64,000 nucleotides of DNA from an uncultured Bacteroidota bacterium. Lineage in GTDB: Bacteria > Bacteroidota > Bacteroidia > Bacteroidales > WCHB1-69. Below the pieces are notes generated by a model, which saw only the letters and a program-made list of their open reading frames with translations, was not told where the DNA came from and did not search any database. Positions within the stretch are counted from its first letter, which is position 1; every line of letters begins with the position of its first letter. The DNA lies in the NCBI GenBank assembly GCA_902802755.1, contig CADCNH010000008.1:44734-108733 (forward strand), read 5' to 3'. Position numbers and translations under genes: made by a program. Below, piece by piece: positions 8,933 to 16,857 of this stretch.

Positions 8933-9989
8933 TGATTCGTTCTGGCGAAATATTCGTCAGGCAGCGGTAGTCCCCATAGCGGCAGGGCTTGTTGCCGTAA
9001 ATGCTGCATGGGCGGCAGGGAAGGTCCTCCTGTATCACATTGTCTATTGACTGCCCCCAACCCAGGAAACCCGACAAAGGATGCGTGGCACCCCAGACAC
9101 TTACCACAGGAACACCTGCCAATGAAGCCAGGTGCATGTTGCCGCTGTCCATCGACAGCACCAGACGCAAGCAGCTCATCAGTCGCAGTTCCTCGCCCAT
9201 GTCGGCCAAGCGGCCCACCACAGACTCCACATTGTCATATTTCTGTTCCCATTGTTCCATTAAAGCCCTCTCTTCCGCACCAGCGCCAAACAAATATACA
9301 TGCATTTGCTTGGAAAGTTCTGCCACCACCTGCTCCATTTTGTCCAAAGGATAAATCTTTCCTCTGTGTGCAGCGAAAGGTGCCACGCCTATGGCATTCT
9401 CTTTGGCGAAAACAGCTTCTCCTTGCCGTGAATTGCTGCCGGACTGAGTATTGGTTTCAGCTGGAGTATTAGTTTCAGCTGATATGTCCATTCCAGGTCG
9501 GGATATATTTCCGAACAGCGAAAACGGCTGATGCCAGTCTATCCGCACTGGATAGCCCAACTCCGCCAGCACCTGCTGATAACCCTCGAATGATGTACGC
9601 TGCTGAGTCTTCACCTTCGCCTTGATAAAGTTTTTCCGTTGGCGGCGATTCTTGTCAAAATAAGCTGTTGGTATTCCATCCAGCTTAAAGAAACCTCTTA
9701 AAACAATTGTTCTCAACACATTATGAAAATCCGCAAGAGCTGTCGGCTGCAAGGTTTTCAGCTCTTTATACAAACGATAAATTCCTTGAAGACCCTTGTA
9801 ATTCTTCAGGTTCACCCCGACAAAAGACACATTTTGCGGTAGCATCCGCATTATGGGCCCGACGTAGGGACGGCTCACCACCGTAATCCGCAATTCAGGG
9901 TATTGCCGTGCCAGGGCGTCAATCACGGGCACCGACATCAGGATATCGCCCAAGGCGGAGAAACGGAAAATGAGCAGATGCGGTTTCAC
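8904..9989 (-). CDS. Glycosyltransferase family 9 (heptosyltransferase-like)
   Basis: The 361-residue protein resembles ADP-heptose:LPS heptosyltransferases, cytoplasmic enzymes adding sugars to the LPS core from a nucleotide-activated donor. The N-terminus LLIFRFSALGDILMSVPV is the GT9 signature, and the C-terminal donor-binding part shows SMDSGNMHLASLAGVPVVSVWGATHP (given here as SMDSGNMHLA plus VVSVWGATHP). A low-complexity Ser/Asn/Thr-rich insertion sits near residues 175-200. The start is the GTG at 9989, whose GTGA overlaps the stop of the DUF4254 gene, so the two are translationally coupled. The C-terminus reads into a TTAG repeat. Sugar and acceptor are not determined. Confidence 0.85.
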   Translation of the reverse strand: MKPHLLIFRFSALGDILMSVPVIDALARQYPELRITVVSRPYVGPIMRMLPQNVSFVGVNLKNYKGLQGIYRLYKELKTLQPTALADFHNVLRTIVLRGFFKLDGIPTAYFDKNRRQRKNFIKAKVKTQQRTSFEGYQQVLAELGYPVRIDWHQPFSLFGNISRPGMDISAETNTPAETNTQSGSNSRQGEAVFAKENAIGVAPFAAHRGKIYPLDKMEQVVAELSKQMHVYLFGAGAEERALMEQWEQKYDNVESVVGRLADMGEELRLMSCLRLVLSMDSGNMHLASLAGVPVVSVWGATHPLSGFLGWGQSIDNVIQEDLPCRPCSIYGNKPCRYGDYRCLTNISPERIMEKISKLVN

Positions 9990-10591
9990 TTTTGGCCGTA
10001 TAAAATCGGATTGGTACTGGGATCGTTGTACATTTTCATCTGCTTGTACACCCGCATATACTTGCGTCCTGCCTCGAAATCCGCCAACAGCTGGTCGATG
10101 GCGGTACTCAGGTCCACCTGCTGCTGCAACAATACATCCAGTTTCTGCTGACAAAGCTGCCGATGTTCCTCGCTGGCATCCTGGCGTTCCACCTGCTCGC
10201 GCATGTGATATATTTTCAGTGCCAGAATACTCAGACGGTCAACCGCCCAGGCAGGACTTTCGGTATTGATAGTGGCATTCTCCAATGCTCTCACTTCGTG
10301 ATATTTCGTGTAAAAATAGCTGTCGATAGTCTCCACCAAATCGGTGCGTTCCTGATTGCTGCGGTCGATACGACGCTTCAGTGCCAAGGCCTCCACAGGG
10401 TCGATATTCGGGTCACGGATAATATCTTCCAGATGCCACTGCACCGTATCGATCCAGCACTTCAGATACAAATCGGCCTCAATACTGCCTGTGGTATAGG
10501 GGTTATGGATCGGAGCATCCACATCATTCGTCTGATGATAATCCTTAATGACCTGTTCAAAGATCGGGTTCGCCAAAGCTGTAAATGTCAT
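9986..10591 (-). CDS. DUF4254 family protein
   Basis: The 201-residue, all-helical soluble protein has no signal peptide. Motifs such as DYHQTNDVDAPIHNPY, LYLKCWIDTVQWHLEDIIRDP and LKRRIDRSNQERTDLVE match what I recall of the DUF4254 family, which in Bacteroidota commonly precedes GT9-type glycosyltransferases. Here too it overlaps the GT9 gene by four bases, so a role linked to envelope glycan synthesis is a reasonable guess. No catalytic residues are evident. A -7 box lies 35 bases upstream on the minus strand. Confidence 0.75.
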   Translation of the reverse strand: MTFTALANPIFEQVIKDYHQTNDVDAPIHNPYTTGSIEADLYLKCWIDTVQWHLEDIIRDPNIDPVEALALKRRIDRSNQERTDLVETIDSYFYTKYHEVRALENATINTESPAWAVDRLSILALKIYHMREQVERQDASEEHRQLCQQKLDVLLQQQVDLSTAIDQLLADFEAGRKYMRVYKQMKMYNDPSTNPILYGQK

Positions 10592-10625
10592 AATCTCTGA
10601 TTTCTTTCGTTATGAATATAAAAAA

Positions 10626-10633
10626 GCAAAATT
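10626..10633 (-). promoter_or_regulatory. -7 box for the DUF4254-GT9 operon
   Basis: On the minus strand this reads TAATTTTG, 34 bases before the start at 10591. It is divergent from the promoter at 10669. Confidence 0.5.
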
Positions 10634-10668
10634 ACAAATAAAAACGACATCTAATAAAAAAAATTGCC

Positions 10669-10676
10669 GTACCTTT
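10669..10676 (+). promoter_or_regulatory. -7 box for the nucleoside kinase operon
   Basis: TACCTTTG, 20 bases before the ATG at 10697; this rules out the upstream in-frame TTG at 10664. Confidence 0.6.
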
Positions 10677-10696
10677 GCAACAAATTTTTTCAACTC

Positions 10697-12352
10697 ATGA
10701 TTACTGTACATATCCAAAACACCAATAAAACCCTCACCATTCCTTTCGGAATGACAGTGCAGGAACTGGCAAAACAAGAGAATATCCGTTTGGAATACCC
10801 TGTTATGGGAGCTCTCATCAACAACAAAGTTCGCGAATGTGCCTACCGCATCCACAAACCCTGTACGGTGCAGTTTTTCGACATGACCTCTTCCTACGGA
10901 CATCTTATGTACACCCGTTCGGTCTATTTTATCTTGTATAAAGCCGTCAAAGAGACCCTGCCTAAACATGTGAGACTTAAGATTTTACATTCCATTTCGG
11001 GTGGAAAATACTGCGAATTGGACAATTTGGACCAAGCGTTAGACCATGCTCTGGTCAGCCGACTGTATAAACGCATGCGGGAAATCGTGGAAAGCAATAT
11101 TCCTTTCGAAAGAATGGAACTCCCCTCCAAAGAAGCTGTTCAACTATTTAAGGATGAAGGACTTGAGGACAAATACGAGCTATTACGCAACCGCACCCGC
11201 ATCTACACATCCATTTATAAGTTAGGAGATACCGTCAACTATTATTTCGGCAACTTAGCGCCTTCGACAGGTGTTATCCATTTATTTGGACTTGAACTGT
11301 ATGAGTCGGGCTTGCTGTTGAAAGTACCTCAACCCCAGCATCCTACCACTTTGTCGCATACTCACCAGGTCCCCAAGCTGTTCTCTGTTTATCAGGATTA
11401 CAAAAAATGGGCCAACACCATCGGCATTCCTTACGTTTATAACCTGAACAAGACCATTGCTGAAGGAAAAATCCAAGACATGATACTCATCACCGAAGCC
11501 TATCACGAGAAACTATTGGCAAAAATCGCCGACCAGATTCACGAACGACAGTCCAAGGTGGTGCTCATCAGCGGTCCGTCCAGTTCGGGAAAGACCACGA
11601 CCTGCAAGCGTTTGTCGGTGCAATTGGGCATTTTAGGCTACGACCCTGTGCAAATCTCCGTGGACGACTTCTTTGTGGAACGCGAAGAAACTCCCAAGGA
11701 TGAAAACGGAGAATACGACTTCGAGTCTGTGGATGCCATTGATCTGAAGCTGTTTAACGACACGCTGAACCGCCTGCTGCAAGGCGAGGAGGTGCCGCTG
11801 CCCACTTTCGATTTTTCCGCTGGCAGAAAAATTTGGAAAGGCAATACCATACAGCTGCGTCCCAACTCCATATTGGTGATAGAAGGCATCCACTGCCTGA
11901 ACCCGCGTCTGACCGAACAAATTGACGACAGCATCAAATTCAAACTGTTCGTGTCGGCCCTCACTTGTATCTCCATTGACCGGCAGAACCCCATTCCCAC
12001 AACAGACAACCGACTGATACGCAGAATTATACGAGACTACAACTATCGTGGTTATTCGGCTCAGCAAACCATCAGTCGCTGGCCCAGTGTGCGTCGCGGC
12101 GAAAACCGCAACATTTTCCCCTTCCAGGAGAATGCCGACGCCATGTTCAACACCTCGCTGATGTGCGAAATGGGTGTGCTAAAAAAATACGCCATCCCCA
12201 TTTTGCTGGCTGTTCCCGAGAATAGTGTGGAATTCGCCGAAGCCTACCGACTGCTGAAATTCCTGTCGTATTTCAAGGTGATTCAAGAAGAAAACATCCC
12301 CGGCACCTCCATTTTGCGTGAGTTCGTCGGCGGTAGTAAATTCAAATACTAA
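10697..12352 (+). CDS. TGS-domain nucleoside kinase (uridine kinase-like)
   Basis: The 551-residue protein joins an N-terminal TGS domain with a threonyl-tRNA synthetase-like editing region (residues 1-~240) to a uridine kinase/phosphoribulokinase P-loop domain (from ~280). Walker A is GPSSSGKTT, followed by ISVDDFFVER, FDFSAGRK and VIEGIHCLNP, all in the order expected for Udk-type kinases that phosphorylate a nucleoside with ATP. This TGS-kinase architecture is widespread in Bacteroidota; the natural substrate is not settled. It heads a run with the MBOAT and SGNH genes (18-base gap). Start was chosen from the promoter position. Confidence 0.85.
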   Translation: MITVHIQNTNKTLTIPFGMTVQELAKQENIRLEYPVMGALINNKVRECAYRIHKPCTVQFFDMTSSYGHLMYTRSVYFILYKAVKETLPKHVRLKILHSISGGKYCELDNLDQALDHALVSRLYKRMREIVESNIPFERMELPSKEAVQLFKDEGLEDKYELLRNRTRIYTSIYKLGDTVNYYFGNLAPSTGVIHLFGLELYESGLLLKVPQPQHPTTLSHTHQVPKLFSVYQDYKKWANTIGIPYVYNLNKTIAEGKIQDMILITEAYHEKLLAKIADQIHERQSKVVLISGPSSSGKTTTCKRLSVQLGILGYDPVQISVDDFFVEREETPKDENGEYDFESVDAIDLKLFNDTLNRLLQGEEVPLPTFDFSAGRKIWKGNTIQLRPNSILVIEGIHCLNPRLTEQIDDSIKFKLFVSALTCISIDRQNPIPTTDNRLIRRIIRDYNYRGYSAQQTISRWPSVRRGENRNIFPFQENADAMFNTSLMCEMGVLKKYAIPILLAVPENSVEFAEAYRLLKFLSYFKVIQEENIPGTSILREFVGGSKFKY

Positions 12353-12370
12353 ACTGAGAAAAACTATTCG

Positions 12371-13792
12371 ATGCTCTTTAATTCGATAGAATTTCTGATT
12401 TTCTTCCCGATAGTCACTCTGCTGTTCTATCTGCTGCCGCATAAGTTCCGCTGGTTTCTCCTTTTAGCCGCCAGCTGCTTCTTCTATATGTGGTTCATTC
12501 CCAAGTACATACTCATCCTTCTGATTACCATCGTCATAGATTATCTGGCAGGAATTCTGATTTTCAAATGGAAAGACTCACCTTCTAAAAAGAAAACCTG
12601 CCTGATTGTCAGCATCATATCCACATGCTCGGTTTTATTTATTTTCAAGTATCTGAATTTCTGCAGTGCCAATTTGGTGGCCTTGGCCCAACATTTCGGC
12701 TGGGCACATCCGCAACAGGTACTCAATATCGCCCTGCCCATCGGTCTATCATTCCATACCTTCCAGAGCTTAAGCTATGTTATTGAGGTATATCGCGGAC
12801 ATCAAAAAGCGGAACGTCATTTCGGCTACTACGCCCTGTACGTCATGTTCTACCCGCAATTGGTCACCGGTCCCATTGAGCGCCCGCAGAACCTGCTCAC
12901 CCAGCTGCACCGTGAGAAAAAACTGCAATACGACAATATCGCTAACGGACTGAGACTCATTCTTTTCGGTCTCTTTCTGAAGATGGTGGTGGCCGACAAT
13001 TTGGGCACCTATGTGGACCAGATTTATGAAAATCCTCATGCTTTCAGCAGTGGAGACATACTGTTGGGCATGGTGTTCTATTCTTTCCAGATTTATGGCG
13101 ACTTCTTCGGCTATTCCTCCATAGCCTTGGGTTGCGCTCTGGCCATGGGATTCACACTCATTGACAACTTCAAAACTCCCTATCTGTCAGACAGCATTCA
13201 GGAATTCTGGCGCAGATGGCACATTTCCCTCTCCACCTGGTTCCGCGACTACCTTTACATTCCCCTGGGTGGCAATCGCGTCAGCATTCCCCGTTGGGCA
13301 CTCAACACGCTGATTGTGTTCACCGTATGCGGCATCTGGCATGGTGCCAACTGGACCTTCATGATCTGGGGCTTCGCCTACGGGGTGCTACTCTGTCTGG
13401 AAAGGCCACTCCGCAGTCTTCATATCTTTGATAAAATCAGCAGTAAAAGCGGGAAAAGCATCCTCAAAGGACTCAACATCCTCAAAACATTCATCATTGT
13501 CACCTTGCTCTGGAGTATTTTCCGAGCTCCCTCTTTCGACAGTCTCCACCAGCTGTTTTCCGCCCTCAGCCATAACTTTTCCTTACCCGCCCAGTTGCAT
13601 GTGAATTCCATTGTATGGATAGCCCTCGCTTTTTTCATCATGATTGACCTCCTGATCCGGCGAAGTCGTTTTGATGTTTGGTGCGGACAACAGAAAAGTG
13701 CCGTACGCTGGACCATTTATGCCCTGATGATCTTCGCTATTATCGTTTTTTCGTCCGTCCAACAATATCCGTTTATTTATTTCCAATTCTAA
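12371..13792 (+). CDS. MBOAT family O-acyltransferase (AlgI/DltB-like)
   Basis: The 473-residue integral membrane acyltransferase has about ten to eleven membrane segments. Family markers are FYPQLVTGPIERP, FWRRWHISLSTWFRDYLYIPLGGNR and CGIWHGANWTF, where the His of WHGANW is the presumed catalytic residue. Such proteins pass acyl (often acetyl) groups across the inner membrane for modification of exopolysaccharide, teichoic acid or peptidoglycan. The stop codon overlaps the start of the next gene (TAATG), which encodes an SGNH-like partner, the usual arrangement of AlgI/AlgX and PatA/PatB pairs. The target glycan is unknown. Confidence 0.92.
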   Translation: MLFNSIEFLIFFPIVTLLFYLLPHKFRWFLLLAASCFFYMWFIPKYILILLITIVIDYLAGILIFKWKDSPSKKKTCLIVSIISTCSVLFIFKYLNFCSANLVALAQHFGWAHPQQVLNIALPIGLSFHTFQSLSYVIEVYRGHQKAERHFGYYALYVMFYPQLVTGPIERPQNLLTQLHREKKLQYDNIANGLRLILFGLFLKMVVADNLGTYVDQIYENPHAFSSGDILLGMVFYSFQIYGDFFGYSSIALGCALAMGFTLIDNFKTPYLSDSIQEFWRRWHISLSTWFRDYLYIPLGGNRVSIPRWALNTLIVFTVCGIWHGANWTFMIWGFAYGVLLCLERPLRSLHIFDKISSKSGKSILKGLNILKTFIIVTLLWSIFRAPSFDSLHQLFSALSHNFSLPAQLHVNSIVWIALAFFIMIDLLIRRSRFDVWCGQQKSAVRWTIYALMIFAIIVFSSVQQYPFIYFQF

Positions 13793-14823
13793 TGAAAGAA
13801 AACACCAAATATACCCTTCGTAAAATTGGCATGAAGTTGTTGCTGCTGATAGCGGTATTGGCGGTTTTGGACGTGCTGTATTATTACACCTATTATCCCA
13901 AAGACCTGAAAGAGCAATGCCCGTTGATGAACTTATCGCAAAAGCCAGTTCTTGAAGGCGGTGATATCATTTATTTAGGAGAATCCTCCAACCATTCATT
14001 CAGCGAAGCCGACAGCGACCAACGCTATATCTGCATGATGTTGGACGACCTCCTACCCGACCACAAAGTTTGCAATTTGGCCAAGGATGCCTGCCATGCC
14101 GGCGTTTTCTACGACATCATGCGCAATATCCCACAGAAAAGTGCTGTCAAGACCGCGGTTGTCACCGTCAACATGCGCTCCTTCTCCAGCGAATGGATCA
14201 ACTCCGATTTGGAGACAGCTTTGCAGAAAGAGCAGGTGATGATGAAACAAGCCCCAGCCCTGTACAAGCGTCTGTTGCTGGCATTCAAGGGATATACCCA
14301 CTGGACCGAGGAAGAGCGAGAACATAAAGTAAAGAAAGATCTGAAAAAACAACAATTCAACATACCTGATTCCCCTTATCACAACGCCTCTGAATGGGAT
14401 CAAGCCATCGGGCAAAGCGGCATGTTGTTTGATGGCACCTACCCTTCTTGGGACACCGTCGCCTTGGCATGCCACTACATCAAGGATTTCGCCTATCAAC
14501 TGGATGACAAGAACCCTCGTATCAAGGACTTTGACAGAATTGTAAAGCTGTGCCAAGAAAGAGGTTGGAAACTGGTTTTCAATATTTTAGCCGACAATAT
14601 GGATCAGATAAAAGCTTTGGTGGGACCAGAATTGCCTTGGCTGATGAAACAAAACAACCAATATATTTTGGATCGTTATCAGTCACAGGGTGTTACCGTA
14701 ATCGACAACTACAATGTAATTCGTGATGAGGAATTCTTTGAACGCGATTTCCCGACAGAGCACTACACCCAGACTGGACGGTTGACTATCGCCCGCAATA
14801 TCGCGGAGAAATTAGCAAATTAG
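13792..14823 (+). CDS. Membrane-anchored SGNH-like partner of the MBOAT protein
   Basis: The 343-residue protein starts at the ATG overlapping the MBOAT stop. A single N-terminal membrane segment (about residues 13-32) anchors a periplasmic domain. IYLGESSNHSF resembles the first SGNH/DltD block with its nucleophile Ser, and DFPTEHYTQTGR near the C-terminus provides the Asp and His of a possible triad. With the adjacent MBOAT gene this suggests transfer of acyl groups to an extracytoplasmic glycan. The last residues (KLAN) and the stop are encoded by a TTAG repeat. Assignment rests on motif and context, so it is moderately sure. Confidence 0.7.
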   Translation: MKENTKYTLRKIGMKLLLLIAVLAVLDVLYYYTYYPKDLKEQCPLMNLSQKPVLEGGDIIYLGESSNHSFSEADSDQRYICMMLDDLLPDHKVCNLAKDACHAGVFYDIMRNIPQKSAVKTAVVTVNMRSFSSEWINSDLETALQKEQVMMKQAPALYKRLLLAFKGYTHWTEEEREHKVKKDLKKQQFNIPDSPYHNASEWDQAIGQSGMLFDGTYPSWDTVALACHYIKDFAYQLDDKNPRIKDFDRIVKLCQERGWKLVFNILADNMDQIKALVGPELPWLMKQNNQYILDRYQSQGVTVIDNYNVIRDEEFFERDFPTEHYTQTGRLTIARNIAEKLAN

Positions 14824-14850
14824 TTAATTAGCAAATTAGTTAATTAGTTG
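14806..14850. repeat. TTAG-rich tract (tract 4)
   Basis: AAATTAGCAAATTAGTTAATTAG-type repeats begin inside the last codons of the SGNH-like gene. The gap 14824-15191 (368 bases) between convergent genes contains this tract and the three elements below, and no gene. Confidence 0.75.
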
Positions 14851-14944
14851 ATGGAACAATTATATCTGTATTATCCCTTTTAGTCTTGTTGAAATTTCTA
14901 TTTTTGGCCAGAGAATTTTAGCATCAACTATGGTCTCTCCCTTT

Positions 14945-14991
14945 CGCGGCGGTTGGCAATACGCTTCGGTGCACACGAGCCACTCGCCGCG
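14945..14991. repeat. CGCGGCG/CGCCGCG element, copy B
   Basis: The arms CGCGGCG (14945-14951) and CGCCGCG (14985-14991) enclose 33 bases with CTTCGGTG at the same place as in copy A. Confidence 0.7.
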
Positions 14992-15028
14992 ACCAAATAA
15001 ACAATCCATAACTCGTCCTATGCGTCGG

Positions 15029-15056
15029 TTGCGGTTACACCGCAATTTCGGCCGCA
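15029..15056. repeat. GCGGT-ACCGC hairpin followed by CCGCAT
   Basis: Stem GCGGT/ACCGC with loop TAC, then CCGCAT. It is related to the pair at 52248-52335, where the loops are TCC and GGA. Confidence 0.55.
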
Positions 15057-15101
15057 TCGCGGCACGCGCCGCATAGCAAATGATGAACAGAAATGTATAA
15101 C

Positions 15102-15131
15102 AGCGTGCCAGAGGTACGCTCCTACTACAAT
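15102..15131. repeat. Hairpin with CCTACTACAAT tail
   Basis: Stem AGCGTGCC/GGTACGCT (one G-T pair), loop AGA, tail CCTACTACAAT. Confidence 0.55.
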
Positions 15132-15191
15132 CAAATTATCTGGTATGAAATCAAAGGTTAGAAGAGATTTTGAATTCTTAGCTTTCAGTTC

Positions 15192-16745
15192 TTAATTCAT
15201 CTCGATATCCCAGACGATAATTTTGCGTTGGAGGATGGCTTGGCGACCGTGAACGGCATCGCCTTGTATTGTTTCTGCTTTGGTACTGCCGTATGGTAAT
15301 TCTTTAATAACCAGTTGTTTTCGTTCAATATAACGTCTTAAAACCCCACCATTGTAAGCCTTTAGCTCATTGAGCAGAGAGACAATGCGGCGCTGCGACA
15401 AATGTCTATTATAGTCGGAACTGTGGAGAGAACTGGCGTAGCCTTCAATGCTCAAGGTGACACGTTGTCCCTGTGCCAAACGCTCCTCGACAAACGAGAG
15501 CAACTGCTGTACCTTTGAATGACAAGCCTCTAATGAATCTTCGAAGAAACTTTCCAACCACAGTTTTTCTTCCGCATTAGCCGCCGCCGCAAGATACTGT
15601 GATTTCCGATTTCCATATTCCGACTGCAAGGCAGCATATTGGGCTTTGGTAGTGTCATTTAAGGTTTTAGGGTCGGGTTGGTCATTGTCGAAGTAAAGAT
15701 TGAGTGGAAAAAAGTCTTTAATGACCATGAAGACAGAATCTTGACTGACTTCCAACGTGTCTTTTTCTTTTAACAAACTTTCCCAACGGTAAATATCATT
15801 ACAGCAGGTATCTTCCCAATGCGTAGCGTCATAAGGCCGGTTGGACGACAAATATCCAGACTTACCATTCTGATTTACAGCAAAATAAATATCATTCTCC
15901 TCAGAATTAAGTGGAACACCCATATTCACAGGGGTCGTCCAGCTGCACAAACCTCCCTGACTGCGGAAAATATCATAACCTCCAACTCCCAGCCACTCGT
16001 CGGAGCTGAAATACAAGGTGTTAGTTTTCACATCGTAGAAAGGAGTTACTTCATTGCCCGCTGTGTTTATACCACTACCTGCATTAATGGGAATTTCATA
16101 TTTCCCATTCTTATAGATAGAAAACCAGATGTCCATATCTCCCTGTCCATTAGGGCGGTTCGACACGAAATAAAGCACCGCATAATCTTCCAGTTCCGCC
16201 AGAAAAGGCTGGGTGCTGCTGAAATCTTTGCCATTGATATCACTGCCCAGCAATTCCGCTTTGCCCCACTTACCCTTTTGCTTGTGACTTTCGTACAAAT
16301 CGCATACAAGTTCCTCATTCACAGTTCTATAGCAACGAGAAAACACCATATAATCCTGTGCCTTATTGAAACAGAAATTCGGATGATAATACTTTCCTTT
16401 ATTTATCACCGAAGATAAAGCTCTAACGTTCAGATAGTTATCACCTTCATAGTCGGCCTGATAAATCTTGCTGGACCAATGCGTATCGAAGAACAGCTCG
16501 TTGTCATCATCCACTTCTGAGCGCATGGAGGAGAAGAAAAAGAGAGAATCGGAGAGCAAAAGCGGGTTGTATTCAGAGAAAGGGCTATTTATGTGGTCGG
16601 GAAGGCGGGTGATGGCATAGGGCAAGGGATTATTTTTGATGCTATCCACCAATGCTTTGCGTTCCGCCAACGACAAGCCATTCTGGGCCGACATCGTTCC
16701 GATGCAGAACACACAGAGCAGAAGCGTGCAAACCAAAAATTTCAT
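15192..16745 (-). CDS. PorE-like OmpA-family protein with PD40 repeats
   Basis: The 517-residue secreted protein starts at ATG 16745 (MKFLVCTLLLCVFCIGTMSAQ signal peptide); an ATG four codons upstream is possible, while the frame further upstream reads through repeat DNA. Residues ~60-370 contain beta-propeller-like PD40/WD40 units (LFFFSSMRSE, YFVSNRPNGQGDMDIW, LYFSSDEWLGVGGYDIF, GYLSSNRP). The C-terminal part (~400-510) is an OmpA-like peptidoglycan-binding domain (VTLSIEGYASSLHSSDYN, LSQRRI). This architecture is that of PorE and related type IX secretion proteins. It follows the PorP/SprF and PorV-like genes, which strengthens that reading. I infer an outer-membrane/peptidoglycan bridging role. 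Confidence 0.75.
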   Translation of the reverse strand: MKFLVCTLLLCVFCIGTMSAQNGLSLAERKALVDSIKNNPLPYAITRLPDHINSPFSEYNPLLLSDSLFFFSSMRSEVDDDNELFFDTHWSSKIYQADYEGDNYLNVRALSSVINKGKYYHPNFCFNKAQDYMVFSRCYRTVNEELVCDLYESHKQKGKWGKAELLGSDINGKDFSSTQPFLAELEDYAVLYFVSNRPNGQGDMDIWFSIYKNGKYEIPINAGSGINTAGNEVTPFYDVKTNTLYFSSDEWLGVGGYDIFRSQGGLCSWTTPVNMGVPLNSEENDIYFAVNQNGKSGYLSSNRPYDATHWEDTCCNDIYRWESLLKEKDTLEVSQDSVFMVIKDFFPLNLYFDNDQPDPKTLNDTTKAQYAALQSEYGNRKSQYLAAAANAEEKLWLESFFEDSLEACHSKVQQLLSFVEERLAQGQRVTLSIEGYASSLHSSDYNRHLSQRRIVSLLNELKAYNGGVLRRYIERKQLVIKELPYGSTKAETIQGDAVHGRQAILQRKIIVWDIEMN

Positions 16746-16767
16746 CCGATAATACATCAATTTATAC

Positions 16768-16857
16768 AATTCACAATGCACAATGCACAATTCACAATCC
16801 CTATCCACTATTCCCTTATCTCTATCCCCCTGATCACTGACCACTGACCACTGGCCA
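16768..16857. repeat. Tandem-like repeats between the fusion gene and the PorE-like gene
   Basis: The minus-strand intergenic DNA consists of ATTCACAATGCACA-type and CTGATCACTGACCACTGACC-type near-repeats, the same words seen at 21815-21860, 23333-23370, 33719-33823 and 36405-36450. Confidence 0.6.

Noticed and set aside
9008..9472. 154-codon plus-strand open frame inside the GT9 gene
   Set aside because: Shadow frame rich in Pro/Cys/His, with no recognisable domain, opposite a clear GT9 protein.
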